A stretch of 64,000 bases of DNA from Bacteroidota bacterium (GCA_004295015.1 SHNE01000044.1:67998-131997), one strand, 5' to 3'; positions 37,259 to 46,070 are shown, numbered from the stretch's first letter. Notes: generated by a model not told the origin, from the sequence alone. Numbers and translations: made by a program.

Positions 37259-38047
37259 ATGAACATTAGAATTCTTCTTCTTGGATTGTTTATTTCTGTA
37301 AGCACAAGCCATGTTGTTGCAGGACAAAAAACTTTACGCACGGTAAAAAACGAAGCTTTTCAGCGTGGAGAGGTCTTGAAATTCAGAATTCATTATGGAT
37401 TTCTGGATGCCGGTGAGGCCATACTTGAAGTAAAAAAGGATACCAGGACTTTTGCAGGAAGGAATTGTTATCATGTTGTCGGAACCGGACGAACGCTTGG
37501 TGCATTCGACTGGTTTTTTAAAGTTCGCGACAGGTATGAAAGTGTAATTGATGAGCAAAGCATGATTCCATGGCTATTTATCAGACGAGTCGATGAGGGT
37601 GGCTATAAGATTAATCAGAACGTTAGTTTTAATCACTATAAAGATTCCGCAACAAGCGAGAAGGCAACAATTTCCATTCCTGAAAACACTCAAGATCTTG
37701 TTTCTGCATTTTACTATGCCCGCACAATTGATTTCACTCATGCGAAGGAAGGAGATCAGTTTGAAATCGTTGGTTACCTTGATGATGCGACAATGCCATT
37801 AAATTTAAAATTCCTCGGCAGAGAAGAGGTGAAGACAAAGAAGGGAACTTTTCGTTGCATAAAGTTACGCCCAATGCTTCAGGAAGGAAGAGTTTTCAAA
37901 GAGCAGGAAGATATGACGGTTTGGGTAAGTGATGATAAAAACCGAATTCCTATTCGGGTACAGACAAATATCCTCATCGGTTCCATAAAGATGGATTTAA
38001 CTGACTATGAGAACCTATTGAATCCTCCTGCCATAGTCAAGAAATAA
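37259..38047 (+). CDS. DUF3108 domain exported protein
   Basis: About 262 residues from ATG at 37259, beginning with a signal peptide that ends at VVAGQ. The DUF3108 core is clear: GEVLKFRIHYGFLDAGEAIL, NCYHVVGTGRTLGAFDWFFKVRDRYES, then DLVSAFYYAR and VWVSDDKNRIPIRVQTNI. The predicted form is a periplasmic beta-rich, lipocalin-like protein. Function of the family is not established. It is 83 bases upstream of tryptophan 2,3-dioxygenase on the same strand, though a functional tie is doubtful. Confidence 0.88.
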   Translation: MNIRILLLGLFISVSTSHVVAGQKTLRTVKNEAFQRGEVLKFRIHYGFLDAGEAILEVKKDTRTFAGRNCYHVVGTGRTLGAFDWFFKVRDRYESVIDEQSMIPWLFIRRVDEGGYKINQNVSFNHYKDSATSEKATISIPENTQDLVSAFYYARTIDFTHAKEGDQFEIVGYLDDATMPLNLKFLGREEVKTKKGTFRCIKLRPMLQEGRVFKEQEDMTVWVSDDKNRIPIRVQTNILIGSIKMDLTDYENLLNPPAIVKK

Positions 38048-38130
38048 TAGTACAGGCATTTTCCGGGCAGCTTGAGACTGATATTTCCATCCTGCTTTGT
38101 AGTCTTGAAGAACTTTCCGAAATTACCCTC

Positions 38131-39102
38131 ATGGAATTGAAACCTGAAATTATTGAGAGAATTGCGGCTCTTGAAAAGAAATACCTGGCGATGGGGCAGG
38201 ATCTTACATCGTACCTTGATGGACTCCTGCATGCAGACTTCCTGACCTACTGGGATTATGTTCATCTTGATACTTTACTTTCCCTGCAAACCCCGAAGAC
38301 AAGTTTTCCTGATGAGGAAATATTTATTATGTATCATCAGATTACTGAACTCTATTTCAAATTGTGTTTACACGAATACAAACAAATTGCTGCTCGTCAG
38401 AATATCGATGCTAAATTTTTTCTGGCTCGGATAAATCGTATCAATTGCTATTTCGACAACCTTATTCGATCCTTTGAAGTAATGGTCGCAGGGATGGAGC
38501 CTGAGCAGTTTTTAAAATTCAGAATGAGCCTCCTGCCGGCAAGTGGATTTCAGAGTGCTCAGTACAGGATGATTGAAATATGCTCTGCAGATTTTATTCG
38601 ATTAGTTGATAAAGACGTAAGAGAAAGCATGGAGAAGAAGAATGCTTCTATTGCTGAAATGTTCCAACATATCTACTGGAAAGCCGGTGCAACAGAATTG
38701 GCAACCGGAAAAAAGACTTTAACCTTAAACCAGTTCGAAGAAAAATATTCTGTGGAACTGATCAGGCTGGCGACCGAATACACCGACAAGAATCTTTGGA
38801 AGATTTATACAAGCCTCCCTCAGCAAGATCAAAAAGACAATAAAATTGTACAGGCTTTACGATTGCTTGATGTGAGTATAAATATTAATTGGCCTTTGAG
38901 CCATTATAAATCTGCAGTAAGGTATCTGCAAAAAGATCCGGAAGATATTAAAGCTACAGGCGGTACAAACTGGCAAAAATACCTGCCTCCACGATTTCAG
39001 CGGAGAATTTTTTATCCTGCTCTACACTCAGAGCAGGAAATGAATGAATGGGGAAAGGGATGGGTGGCGAAGGAGGTATTTGGAATGGATAAATCTATTT
39101 AA
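38131..39102 (+). CDS. kynA: Tryptophan 2,3-dioxygenase
   Basis: The 323-residue protein carries family segments SYLDGLLHADFLTYWDYVHLDTLLSLQ (described by LHxDxLLxLQ), EEIFIMYHQITELYFKLCLHE with the active-site His in YHQ, MEPEQFLKFRMSLLPASGFQS and a C-terminal KATGGTNWQKYLPPRFQRR. The heme-dependent enzyme opens the indole ring of tryptophan to N-formylkynurenine. It is longer than the roughly 280-residue bacterial average because of an insertion around residues 170-230. Other kynurenine genes are not in the window. Confidence 0.93.
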   Translation: MELKPEIIERIAALEKKYLAMGQDLTSYLDGLLHADFLTYWDYVHLDTLLSLQTPKTSFPDEEIFIMYHQITELYFKLCLHEYKQIAARQNIDAKFFLARINRINCYFDNLIRSFEVMVAGMEPEQFLKFRMSLLPASGFQSAQYRMIEICSADFIRLVDKDVRESMEKKNASIAEMFQHIYWKAGATELATGKKTLTLNQFEEKYSVELIRLATEYTDKNLWKIYTSLPQQDQKDNKIVQALRLLDVSININWPLSHYKSAVRYLQKDPEDIKATGGTNWQKYLPPRFQRRIFYPALHSEQEMNEWGKGWVAKEVFGMDKSI

Positions 39103-39126
39103 TCCCCCCCCCAAAAAATCCGGTAC

Positions 39127-39146
39127 GGACAGGGCATGCCCTGTCC
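39127..39146. repeat. Perfect 20-bp palindrome (REP-like) flush with the transposase stop codon
   Basis: GGACAGGGCATGCCCTGTCC is its own reverse complement and ends exactly where the TAG stop codon of the minus-strand transposase gene begins (39147-39149). Read on the minus strand the junction is TAG-GGACAGGGC..., resembling the tetranucleotide-plus-hairpin layout of REP sequences handled by REP-associated transposases. A run of nine C (39104-39112) lies just beyond. No second copy was found in this window. Confidence 0.7.
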
Positions 39147-39716
39147 CTAGATCAAATCCGGATCCGAATCAATCGGCGCTATCGGATTCCAATTCGCCGG
39201 ATTATTCTTTATATACTTTGATATTCTATCCAACGCCTCCGGCGTACGAATAACGTGATCGTGAAATCGTACTTGCCAACCAAATTCTTTATTGAATGGA
39301 CGCGCTAATCGTGTGACTGCCGATTTAAATGACCCAACCATTGCTGAGACCGTATTTTTGCCTTGATTGCGAATTCGTTTCTGTCCCGGAGATAATTCAG
39401 TGTACGACGTCTCAGGTCTTACATTGAAAACTATCACATCCTCCTTTTTAATAAATATTATTCCATGGAAATGATCCGGCATAACCTGAAACTCCCCCAG
39501 CTCAACATTGTAAAAATGATCAGGTAGTTCCTTCCAGCAATTGTAGGCGATCAAACCTGTTTTGTTGAGTATCATTTCCCCTAATTCAATCCGACCAAAT
39601 AGGTGTTTTCTATCTTTCGTGACTATAGTAATAAAATATGCCCCGGGTTTTGCATAATCCCAAGCCTGCCACCGGGGCGATTTTCTTTGTGGCATTTTGT
39701 GCATTTGTGATCTCAT
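39147..39716 (-). CDS. REP-associated tyrosine transposase (RAYT, IS200/Y1 family)
   Basis: The 189-residue protein is a single-domain Y1 HUH nuclease. GAYFITIVTKDRKHLFG forms the first strand, the metal-binding HxH is His82-Phe-His84 in MPDHFHGIIFI, and the catalytic tyrosine is most likely Tyr168 in ISKYIKNNPANW. RAYT enzymes cut and join single-stranded DNA at REP hairpins and are usually domesticated single-copy genes. The perfect palindrome at its 3' end is the natural candidate substrate. All catalytic residues are intact, so this does not look like a pseudogene. Confidence 0.9.
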   Translation of the reverse strand: MRSQMHKMPQRKSPRWQAWDYAKPGAYFITIVTKDRKHLFGRIELGEMILNKTGLIAYNCWKELPDHFYNVELGEFQVMPDHFHGIIFIKKEDVIVFNVRPETSYTELSPGQKRIRNQGKNTVSAMVGSFKSAVTRLARPFNKEFGWQVRFHDHVIRTPEALDRISKYIKNNPANWNPIAPIDSDPDLI

Positions 39717-39883
39717 TTTACATTACAAAAATTCAATTCTGGCTGATGGATCACAAGCCTGTATATGGGAGATCTTATATTAGGAAAATAAAGATGGTCA
39801 GTCTCTATTTAACCCGGAAGAACTTTTTAAATAAAGCTAAGTGATTGAAATATAGACAATTATTGATATTTGTAAATATTTTA

Positions 39884-39915
39884 TTTGGTTTATGTTGCAA
39901 ACTACTTTATATTTG
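39884..39915 (+). promoter_or_regulatory. Strong Bacteroidota-type promoter
   Basis: TTTG (39884-39887), 20-base spacer, TATATTTG (39908-39915): full matches to the -33 TTTG and -7 TANNTTTG elements, 25 bases upstream of the ATG at 39941. It is the best promoter in the window and drives the membrane protein/regulator pair. Confidence 0.8.
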
Positions 39916-39940
39916 TATCCATAATTTAAAAGCTATTCAA

Positions 39941-40543
39941 ATGAACTATTCAGAACAAGCACCACGCGAACATGAAAGTCTGGAGCTCATTCACAAAATG
40001 ATCAGCTCTGCAAAAAGAGATTTCGAAGACGACAGTTTTCATTATTTAATTTGGGGATGGTTGGTTTTTCTTGCCTGTGCCACCCAATTCATTTTAATGC
40101 AAATGAATATTTCCTACAACTATATCGGTTGGATGATATTTATGCCGACAGGAGCAATCGCTTCTATGATTTATGGTTACCGGCAAGACAAAAAGCAAAG
40201 AGTAAAAAGTTATACTGATGAAGTGATGAAGTATGTATTAATTTCATTTCTTGTTGCACTTGGAACTGTTTTGATCTTCATGCCAAAACTGGGTCTCATG
40301 ACTTACCCGCTTGTAATGCTAACCTATGGTACCTGGCTTTTTACATCCGGTGGAATGATTAAATTTCGTCCTTTGATTATTGGTGGTATATTAAACTGGG
40401 CGCTTGGTATCTTGTCGGCTTTCGTGACTTTTGAATATCAGCTCATGATTCTTGCCTTGGCTGTGCTTCTTGGATATATTATTCCCGGATACATGCTAAA
40501 AAACAAATTTAAATTGATGCAACAGAATAATTCGCTAAGCTGA
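39941..40543 (+). CDS. Six-helix membrane protein of unknown function paired with a regulator
   Basis: About 200 residues from ATG at 39941; the upstream in-frame TTG lies before the promoter and is rejected. After a hydrophilic head (SLELIHKMISSAKRDFEDDSFHYLIWGW) come about six transmembrane helices. I recognise the type, a Bacteroidota membrane protein encoded just upstream of a small winged-helix regulator, but know of no assigned function. The arrangement suggests that the membrane protein is regulated by, or signals to, the DNA-binding partner. Confidence 0.75.
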   Translation: MNYSEQAPREHESLELIHKMISSAKRDFEDDSFHYLIWGWLVFLACATQFILMQMNISYNYIGWMIFMPTGAIASMIYGYRQDKKQRVKSYTDEVMKYVLISFLVALGTVLIFMPKLGLMTYPLVMLTYGTWLFTSGGMIKFRPLIIGGILNWALGILSAFVTFEYQLMILALAVLLGYIIPGYMLKNKFKLMQQNNSLS

Positions 40544-40586
40544 TTTATTGAAGTTCAATCACCTAAAAATTATCTTAGCCCATAAA

Positions 40587-40874
40587 ATGTTTAAAGACTT
40601 AGATCCTATATTGCATAGTCAGCTCAGACTGGCAGTGATGTCATTGCTTGTTGCATTGAAGGAAGCGGAATTCTCTTATCTTAAAGAAAAAACCGGCGCA
40701 ACATCGGGTAACTTAAGTGTGCAGATCACCAAATTATCGGAAGCCGGATACATTGATGTAAAAAAAAGTTTCCGCGATAATTATCCTTTGACTACCTGTT
40801 CAATCACAAAGTCTGGAGTGAAGGCTTTTGAAAAGTATGTTTCTGATATAAGCAGCTATCTTCCGTCTAAATAA
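40587..40874 (+). CDS. Small winged-helix transcriptional regulator
   Basis: About 95 residues from ATG at 40587. The sequence HSQLRLAVMSLLVALKEAEFSYLKEKTGATSGNLSVQITKLSEAGYIDVKKSF, described by its LRLAVMSLL helix, TSGNLSVQITKL recognition helix and a following wing, fits the HTH_34/MarR-like winged-helix family. There is no effector domain. It follows the membrane protein gene after 43 bases and shares its promoter, so it probably controls its own operon. Confidence 0.88.
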   Translation: MFKDLDPILHSQLRLAVMSLLVALKEAEFSYLKEKTGATSGNLSVQITKLSEAGYIDVKKSFRDNYPLTTCSITKSGVKAFEKYVSDISSYLPSK

Positions 40875-40927
40875 ATATTGAGTACTATAATCAAATTTAA
40901 CTAAAGTCAGTGCATAAAATTAATCAG

Positions 40928-41461
40928 ATGAAAAATAATCTCCTGCTAATCATATTGCTTTTCTCCGTTTCATTATCGGGTAAGGCACAACAATCCACAA
41001 TCACCGACTCACTTGCTATAAAAGCATTAGGAAAATTACAATGGCTTGAAGGAAATTGGTCAGGAGAAGGCTGGGTCGATTCAAGGGACGCCAGACACTT
41101 CTTTAACCAAACCGAAAGTATTCGTACAAAGGTGAAGGGAACAGTTATGCTTATCGAAGGCCTGGGTATTGATAAAGCGAATGCCGAAATAAAGCATGAA
41201 GCTTTTGCAGTAGTTTCCTACGACATATTTGCACGAAAGTATTTAATGAGGGCATTTAAATCAGACGGTAAATATGTTGATGCCAAGATAAATGTCGAAG
41301 ATGACGGTACCTTAGTATGGGGATTCAAAATCGACGATGCTCCGGAAGTTCGATACACCATTAAAAAGGTAAACGAAAAATGGGTTGAAATCGGCGAGTT
41401 TAATTTGGGTGCCGGTAAGTGGACAAAGTTTTATGAAATGACACTGAATAAGCAAGAGTAA
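40928..41461 (+). CDS. Exported DUF1579-like small protein
   Basis: About 177 residues from ATG at 40928, which starts a good signal peptide (MKNNLLLIILLFSVSLSGKAQ). The mature part opens ALGKLQWLEGNWSGEGW, a pattern shared with DUF1579-like and other lipocalin-type proteins, followed by regular beta-strand alternation. A periplasmic or secreted lipocalin-like barrel is likely. It could be regulated together with the preceding winged-helix gene (53-base gap). Function unknown. Confidence 0.75.
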   Translation: MKNNLLLIILLFSVSLSGKAQQSTITDSLAIKALGKLQWLEGNWSGEGWVDSRDARHFFNQTESIRTKVKGTVMLIEGLGIDKANAEIKHEAFAVVSYDIFARKYLMRAFKSDGKYVDAKINVEDDGTLVWGFKIDDAPEVRYTIKKVNEKWVEIGEFNLGAGKWTKFYEMTLNKQE

Positions 41462-41463
41462 GT

Positions 41464-43440
41464 CTAGTATTCCCGGACTTCCAATTCAACCCAATCTCCA
41501 TGCTGTCGAATTAAATCGATCAAGGCATCCACTGCTTTATCTTCAGAAATGTTTTTTTGTACAACTGTTTGTCCCTTGTAAAGCGTAATTTTTCCCGGGC
41601 CGGTTCCTACATAGCCATAATCAGCATCAGCCATTTCTCCCGGACCATTCACAATACAACCCATGATCCCGATTTTGATTCCTTTCAAATGATCAGTACG
41701 CGAACGGATTTTAGCCGTCGTTTCCTGTAAGTCAAAAAGAGTGCGCCCGCAACTTGGACAACTAATATATTCTGTTTTAGAAATACGTGTTCGGGTGGCT
41801 TGCAGAATTCCAAAACTTAATGCGTTTACAACTTTTTCTGAAACTGTTCCCCCGGTTGCGATCCAAATCCCATCACCGAATCCATCAAGGAAATGCGCAC
41901 CAATATCAGTACTGGCATGAAGCTGGAGTTCCTGTTCATTCAGTAAATCGTAGTTTCGTTTAATGATTACGGGAATGCGTTTGGCATTTTCATCCGAGAG
42001 AAGTTCAATAAACATTCTTCGAATTTCCGCCATTCCATGTGGATTGGAAGTTTCGAAAACGAAAACAATATTTTTCGTATTAGTCGTAGAAATGAAATCC
42101 TGATTTTTAAAGAGTGACTCAATATCTGAACGAATAAAATTCAGCTCCGCCTTTTGTGGCGAGTTTTTAAATTCTTCAATAGAATTAAAGATTGGATAAT
42201 GCCGGGCTTTCTCTGCATGATGCTTCCATACCACTGCATCTAAAATTATCCCTAATGTTCCCGGAATTTCAAAGTCTATAACTTTGTCTTTTGCATAAAT
42301 ATAATCACAAGCCAAATCACTTATATTCCATTTATCGAGCTGGACTGAATAATTATAACCAACAGGGAATAAAGAAGCCGGAGTAATTTTTTCTTTATGA
42401 CTCAGATCTGCTATAACGCAGGGAACCTGATGTTCACCTATATTAAGAACCAAATGAGTATCACGCTTTTTATATTCGAAAGGGGAGTAGGGAAGTTCTG
42501 ATAAAGATTTTACAGTCGGAATATCTTGTTGGTTTTTCTCTCGGTCTTTATAGCGATCAACCAGCATTTTCGCAACCGGAATTTCAAACTCGGGATCTTC
42601 TGTTAATGAAACACGAACTGTGTCACCAATCCCATCCTCCAACAATGTTCCAATGCCTGTAGCAGATTTTATCCTGCCGTCTTCTCCTTCACCTGCTTCG
42701 GTGACGCCAAGGTGTAGAGGGTAATTCATGTTAGCCTCACGCATTTTTTGAATGAGCAGGCGATAAGCCTGAACCATCACTTGCGTATTGCTTGCCTTCA
42801 TCGAAAGGACGATATTGTAATATGAATTGTCCTCACAGATTCTTAAAAACTCCAAAGCCGATTCAACCATGCCCAATGGAGTATCACCATAGCGACTCAA
42901 AATACGATCACTTAAGGAACCATGATTGGTACCAATACGCATCGCAGTTCCATACTCTTTGCAAATTTTTACGAGGGGAGTAAATCGATTTCGGATCCGA
43001 TCCAGTTCGGCATTGTATCCGGCATCTGAATAATCTATAGTTTCAAATTTTTTTTTGTCTGCATAATTGCCGGGATTAACCCGAACTTTCTCAACAACCC
43101 TGGCTGCCCATTCAGCAGCGTTCGGTGTAAAATGTATATCGGCGACAAGCGGTGTAAAATATCCCCGACTGCGTAACTCTTTACGGATAAGCTCAAGGTT
43201 CTTTGCTTCATGGATACTTGGAGCAGTAATTCTCACCAATTCACAACCTGCCTCAATCATCCGAATACTTTGCTCGACAGTAGCATTTGTATTCATGGTA
43301 TCGGTGGTAGTCATCGACTGCACACGAATGGGATTATTTGCACCAATACCCAAATCCCCACATTTTACTTCACGCGTTAAATAGCGGGAGTAATGAGTCA
43401 GGCTATTACAATAAAGCGAAAAATCAGTGTTTTTTGTCAT
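41464..43440 (-). CDS. ispG: 4-Hydroxy-3-methylbut-2-enyl diphosphate synthase IspG, long form
   Basis: The 658-residue protein has the TIM-barrel opening IRVQSMTTTDTMNTNATVEQ, VRVNPGN and MRIGTNHGSLSDRIL, and the C-terminal iron-sulfur domain with ISCPSCGRTLFDL and GIMGCIVNGPGEMADADYGY carrying the three cluster cysteines. Between them is the extra domain (about residues 300-530) that marks the three-domain type found in Bacteroidota, Chlamydiae and plants. It performs the penultimate step of the MEP isoprenoid pathway. It converges on the DUF1579-like gene with a two-base gap. Confidence 0.96.
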   Translation of the reverse strand: MTKNTDFSLYCNSLTHYSRYLTREVKCGDLGIGANNPIRVQSMTTTDTMNTNATVEQSIRMIEAGCELVRITAPSIHEAKNLELIRKELRSRGYFTPLVADIHFTPNAAEWAARVVEKVRVNPGNYADKKKFETIDYSDAGYNAELDRIRNRFTPLVKICKEYGTAMRIGTNHGSLSDRILSRYGDTPLGMVESALEFLRICEDNSYYNIVLSMKASNTQVMVQAYRLLIQKMREANMNYPLHLGVTEAGEGEDGRIKSATGIGTLLEDGIGDTVRVSLTEDPEFEIPVAKMLVDRYKDREKNQQDIPTVKSLSELPYSPFEYKKRDTHLVLNIGEHQVPCVIADLSHKEKITPASLFPVGYNYSVQLDKWNISDLACDYIYAKDKVIDFEIPGTLGIILDAVVWKHHAEKARHYPIFNSIEEFKNSPQKAELNFIRSDIESLFKNQDFISTTNTKNIVFVFETSNPHGMAEIRRMFIELLSDENAKRIPVIIKRNYDLLNEQELQLHASTDIGAHFLDGFGDGIWIATGGTVSEKVVNALSFGILQATRTRISKTEYISCPSCGRTLFDLQETTAKIRSRTDHLKGIKIGIMGCIVNGPGEMADADYGYVGTGPGKITLYKGQTVVQKNISEDKAVDALIDLIRQHGDWVELEVREY

Positions 43441-43455
43441 ACCATTTCAGTATGA

Positions 43456-43463
43456 CAAAGATA
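43456..43463 (-). promoter_or_regulatory. -7 promoter element of ispG
   Basis: The minus strand reads TATCTTTG (perfect TANNTTTG) 15 bases upstream of the ispG ATG. The -33 region lacks a clear TTTG at ideal spacing. Confidence 0.5.
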
Positions 43464-43834
43464 GTGAAACAAACAACTATAAGTATTTCCATGATTGTAA
43501 TTTATTTGCCTAAAGTGATTCTTCCAATTTCCCTTTTAAGATGCTTAAATCAATTTTCCCGTTGCGATATAAAACTTCTGCTTTTTAGATGCCTTGAATT
43601 TGTAAACCCAATCATGCGACCAAATTGTATTGGCATTTGAACAAGTATTAATTTCAAACGACTGTACATGATGTATTACGAATCTCTATGTAAGTTAAAC
43701 ATTGTAATTATAGTTTTTATTAAAAAACTGAAAAATATTTTTGATAAATTTTAGCGGATGTTTATCGTGTATTCACCCTCTTATTTCTGTTGTTTACCTC
43801 CTTATATTTTTGTGAGGATTTGAAAATAAACGTC

Positions 43835-43877
43835 AGTAAAACAAAATGCCGACTGTGAGTCGGCATTTTGTTTTACT
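43835..43877. terminator. Perfect 20-base hairpin, orphan terminator-like structure
   Basis: Arms 43835-43854 and 43858-43877 are exact reverse complements around a GTG loop, with a GCCGACT core flanked by A-rich and T-rich outer parts. The form equals the bidirectional terminator at 28905-28947, but no gene ends nearby: ispG starts 395 bases to the left and the MuiA-type gene ends 530 bases to the right. Confidence 0.65.
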
Positions 43878-44100
43878 AAGATTGCAAGTTTTAAATTTTA
43901 ACCACCTTTTATTTTACCTCGAATGCACGAATAAAATCGATCGAAATTATAGCTCCCTATTATTAAAAATTTATAGGATTAATCACTTTTTCGTAAATCA
44001 GCCAACATCCAAGGATTGATAATCTTATTTAGCTTCTGTAGAACAATATTTAATTTGAATTTTTTATTGGAAAACCACATTTCGATGGGCGCGTTGGCCC

Positions 44101-44213
44101 GACCAATTGCCGGGAAGCGTCAGCATGTGCGGCTGGCAGGGTTTTTATCCGCCTCCGGAGGGCAATTGGTCTTGATTTTTTTGCTTACTTTTTTCATCAA
44201 GGAAAAAAGTGAG
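44101..44213. repeat. Compound inverted-repeat element
   Basis: GACCAATTGCC (44101-44111) is repeated in exact inverse orientation at 44161-44171; the enclosed segment is more GC-rich than its surroundings and contains a 10-base palindrome CCTCCGGAGG (44152-44161). A second hairpin follows at 44184-44213 (CTTACTTTTTTC / GAAAAAAGTGAG, one G-T mismatch, six-base loop). The composition contrast and nested symmetry suggest a mobile or REP/MITE-like intergenic repeat. Confidence 0.55.
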
Positions 44214-44405
44214 AAGGGGTTTGTGATCTGTAGAGGCATGTGTGATATGGTAATCTGGAATTAGATGACTAAACCTAAAAATTTATTAGCCATTAGTGAT
44301 TTGCATGAATGATTTGTAGCGAGAAAATTCGCATTCGTGGCAAAACAGAAGAAACTATTTAACTGCTTTCATATTCGTTTCTAGGAATAAATTTTGAAGT
44401 ACTTC

Positions 44406-46070
44406 TTACAATCCCGCCAGACTCTTGGATTTTGGAAGTTTAACTTCATAGCTGAATCGAATCGTTTTACTCTCCATAGATTTAAGGTTTAGCTTCCAGC
44501 TTAGTAAACCTGTTTCATCGTTGAGCTCAGAACCATCTCCATCAATCAATGCGATTTTAATATTCGGGTCCTGACTCACAGGAATCTGGTCTGTGAGATC
44601 TATATTAACTGTTCCTGCTTTGTTATTTTTTATCGTAATCTCATACGTGGTCGAGATTGTTTTCTCGTCAACTAATATTCTCTCTTTGGTTTTATCTTTC
44701 AAGCGCTTTCTATTAACTACTATGCTACGATCTTTTCCGAAGCTTAGGTTTATTGTGTCCTTAAATGCATCCGGATTCAGCACACCTCTTCCGACAAAGC
44801 TTCCGTCCATGTAAATCCTCGAATTGCCTGGTATCAGATTGAGTTCAGTAAGGTCAACTAACTCTGCAATAAGGAAGGCGTTCATGTCAAGCTTTGGTAC
44901 AGCTGAGTACTGGTATTTTCCTTTGAGTGATTTTTGCTGAATAGAAACTACATGCATGTCATCATCATGAGGAATGTTGTACTTTAATTTGATATTGTAT
45001 TCTGTTTGAATCATTCCTTCTCTTTGATCCGTGTATGCAGCAAGAGTAGGAGCATCTAACATGATTTCATCTTTTTGTTCTTCGGTAGCAGAGCTGGCAC
45101 CTAGCAGTGATGGTATCTTACTGAGTAATTCCCGGCTTTCGTTTTGAATCCTCTTATTATAGCTATTGGCAAAGCTGAGGTAAAATGGATTTAAAATTGG
45201 TTTTTGAGTACTTAAAGCGGGATTGCCGGTACTCAGAGTCAATGTAACATTTTTCCAATCCATACCGGTTTGTTGTCGTAATTCGGCCTTATAATTCAGG
45301 TCAATGCTGCCATCCGAATTTGCACGGAGATCATAGGTAGGCAACCAGGCAGCACGGTCAACAAAAAAGCTAACTGAAATTTTTGTGTTGCTTTGAAGTT
45401 CTGCATAAACCATTACTACAATTGTCGGAACAGACTCCTTCACCGGAGCTCTACCTGCCTGATTAATTTTGTTCAGGTCCTGTATTCTTTTTTCTAAGGC
45501 CTGTTTGGAATTGTTTTTAAAATAAAGTCTCTTTTTAAGGAGCATGCTTTCATTGCTAATATCAGCCAGTCTCATGCGGAGAAATGCAATTCCTTCTTTG
45601 AACATGTCAAGCGTATCTCTTAATGACTCTCCTTTCATCAAACGGTTGTTAAGTAAAATGTTTTTCTCCGTAGTAAAGGATTGAAGCTGTTCATTCATTT
45701 CTTCGATTTCAAAGTTTAGCATGACCAATGAGTCGTTGACCATTTTTAGCGTCCTATCAATCTGATTTGGATTTTCTTTGGGAGGAATCTCATTATAACG
45801 GATTTGATATTTCACGTCCATGATCGTGACGTTTCCTTTTGCCGATGCCTGAAGGGAGTTTGGGTCAAGATTTGGAGATACGCCTTCGAAAATAAATTGA
45901 TTGATACCGGGGAGGGCAACAAAATCAGAGTTGCACGTGAGTTGAGCACCTCTTAGAAATACAGTAGCATTTGATACTTTAGCTTCTTCTGTTTTTACAT
46001 TTTCACTGAATGCGGACTGAGCCGAGAGGATACCTGCAAACAGTAGCAGGTGAATGAATTTATTTTTCAT
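44406..46070 (-). CDS. MuiA-type mucoidy inhibitor family protein (DUF4140/DUF4139)
   Basis: The 554-residue protein has a signal peptide (residues 1-22) and an N-terminal DUF4140 region (KVSNATVFLRGAQLTCNSDFVALPG). A helical coiled-coil segment spans about residues 95-200. The DUF4139 beta-rich part follows, with VVMVYAELQSNTKISVSFFVDRAAWLPTYDL and the typical VNRKRLKDKTKERILVDEKTISTTYEITIKNNK region. Exported proteins of this type are widespread; their activity is not known despite the mucoidy name. It stands alone as a transcription unit. Confidence 0.85.
   Translation of the reverse strand: MKNKFIHLLLFAGILSAQSAFSENVKTEEAKVSNATVFLRGAQLTCNSDFVALPGINQFIFEGVSPNLDPNSLQASAKGNVTIMDVKYQIRYNEIPPKENPNQIDRTLKMVNDSLVMLNFEIEEMNEQLQSFTTEKNILLNNRLMKGESLRDTLDMFKEGIAFLRMRLADISNESMLLKKRLYFKNNSKQALEKRIQDLNKINQAGRAPVKESVPTIVVMVYAELQSNTKISVSFFVDRAAWLPTYDLRANSDGSIDLNYKAELRQQTGMDWKNVTLTLSTGNPALSTQKPILNPFYLSFANSYNKRIQNESRELLSKIPSLLGASSATEEQKDEIMLDAPTLAAYTDQREGMIQTEYNIKLKYNIPHDDDMHVVSIQQKSLKGKYQYSAVPKLDMNAFLIAELVDLTELNLIPGNSRIYMDGSFVGRGVLNPDAFKDTINLSFGKDRSIVVNRKRLKDKTKERILVDEKTISTTYEITIKNNKAGTVNIDLTDQIPVSQDPNIKIALIDGDGSELNDETGLLSWKLNLKSMESKTIRFSYEVKLPKSKSLAGL

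Larger units (their letters stand above)
43441..44405. other. Gene-poor 965-base region with inverted repeats
   Basis: No convincing gene was found. It holds the ispG -7 element (43456-43463), a 20-base-arm hairpin (43835-43877) and a compound inverted-repeat element (44101-44213). A short coding-like remnant may exist on the minus strand at 43510-43584, reading RNGKIDLSILKGKLEESL before a stop, but it is too short to support. A 44016-44264 frame covers the repeat element and is probably not a gene. Confidence 0.7.

Noticed and set aside
39638-39844. Plus-strand 68-codon frame overlapping the REP transposase
   Set aside because: It overlaps the transposase start in antisense and has no family similarity; the promoter for the next gene lies after it.
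43510-43584. Short coding-like remnant on the minus strand (ends KLEESL then stop)
   Set aside because: Only 25 codons after a stop, no start, and no recognisable family; could be chance.
44016-44264. An 82-codon open frame in the gene-poor region
   Set aside because: It spans the inverted-repeat element and owes its length to it; no family motif or promoter supports it as a gene.
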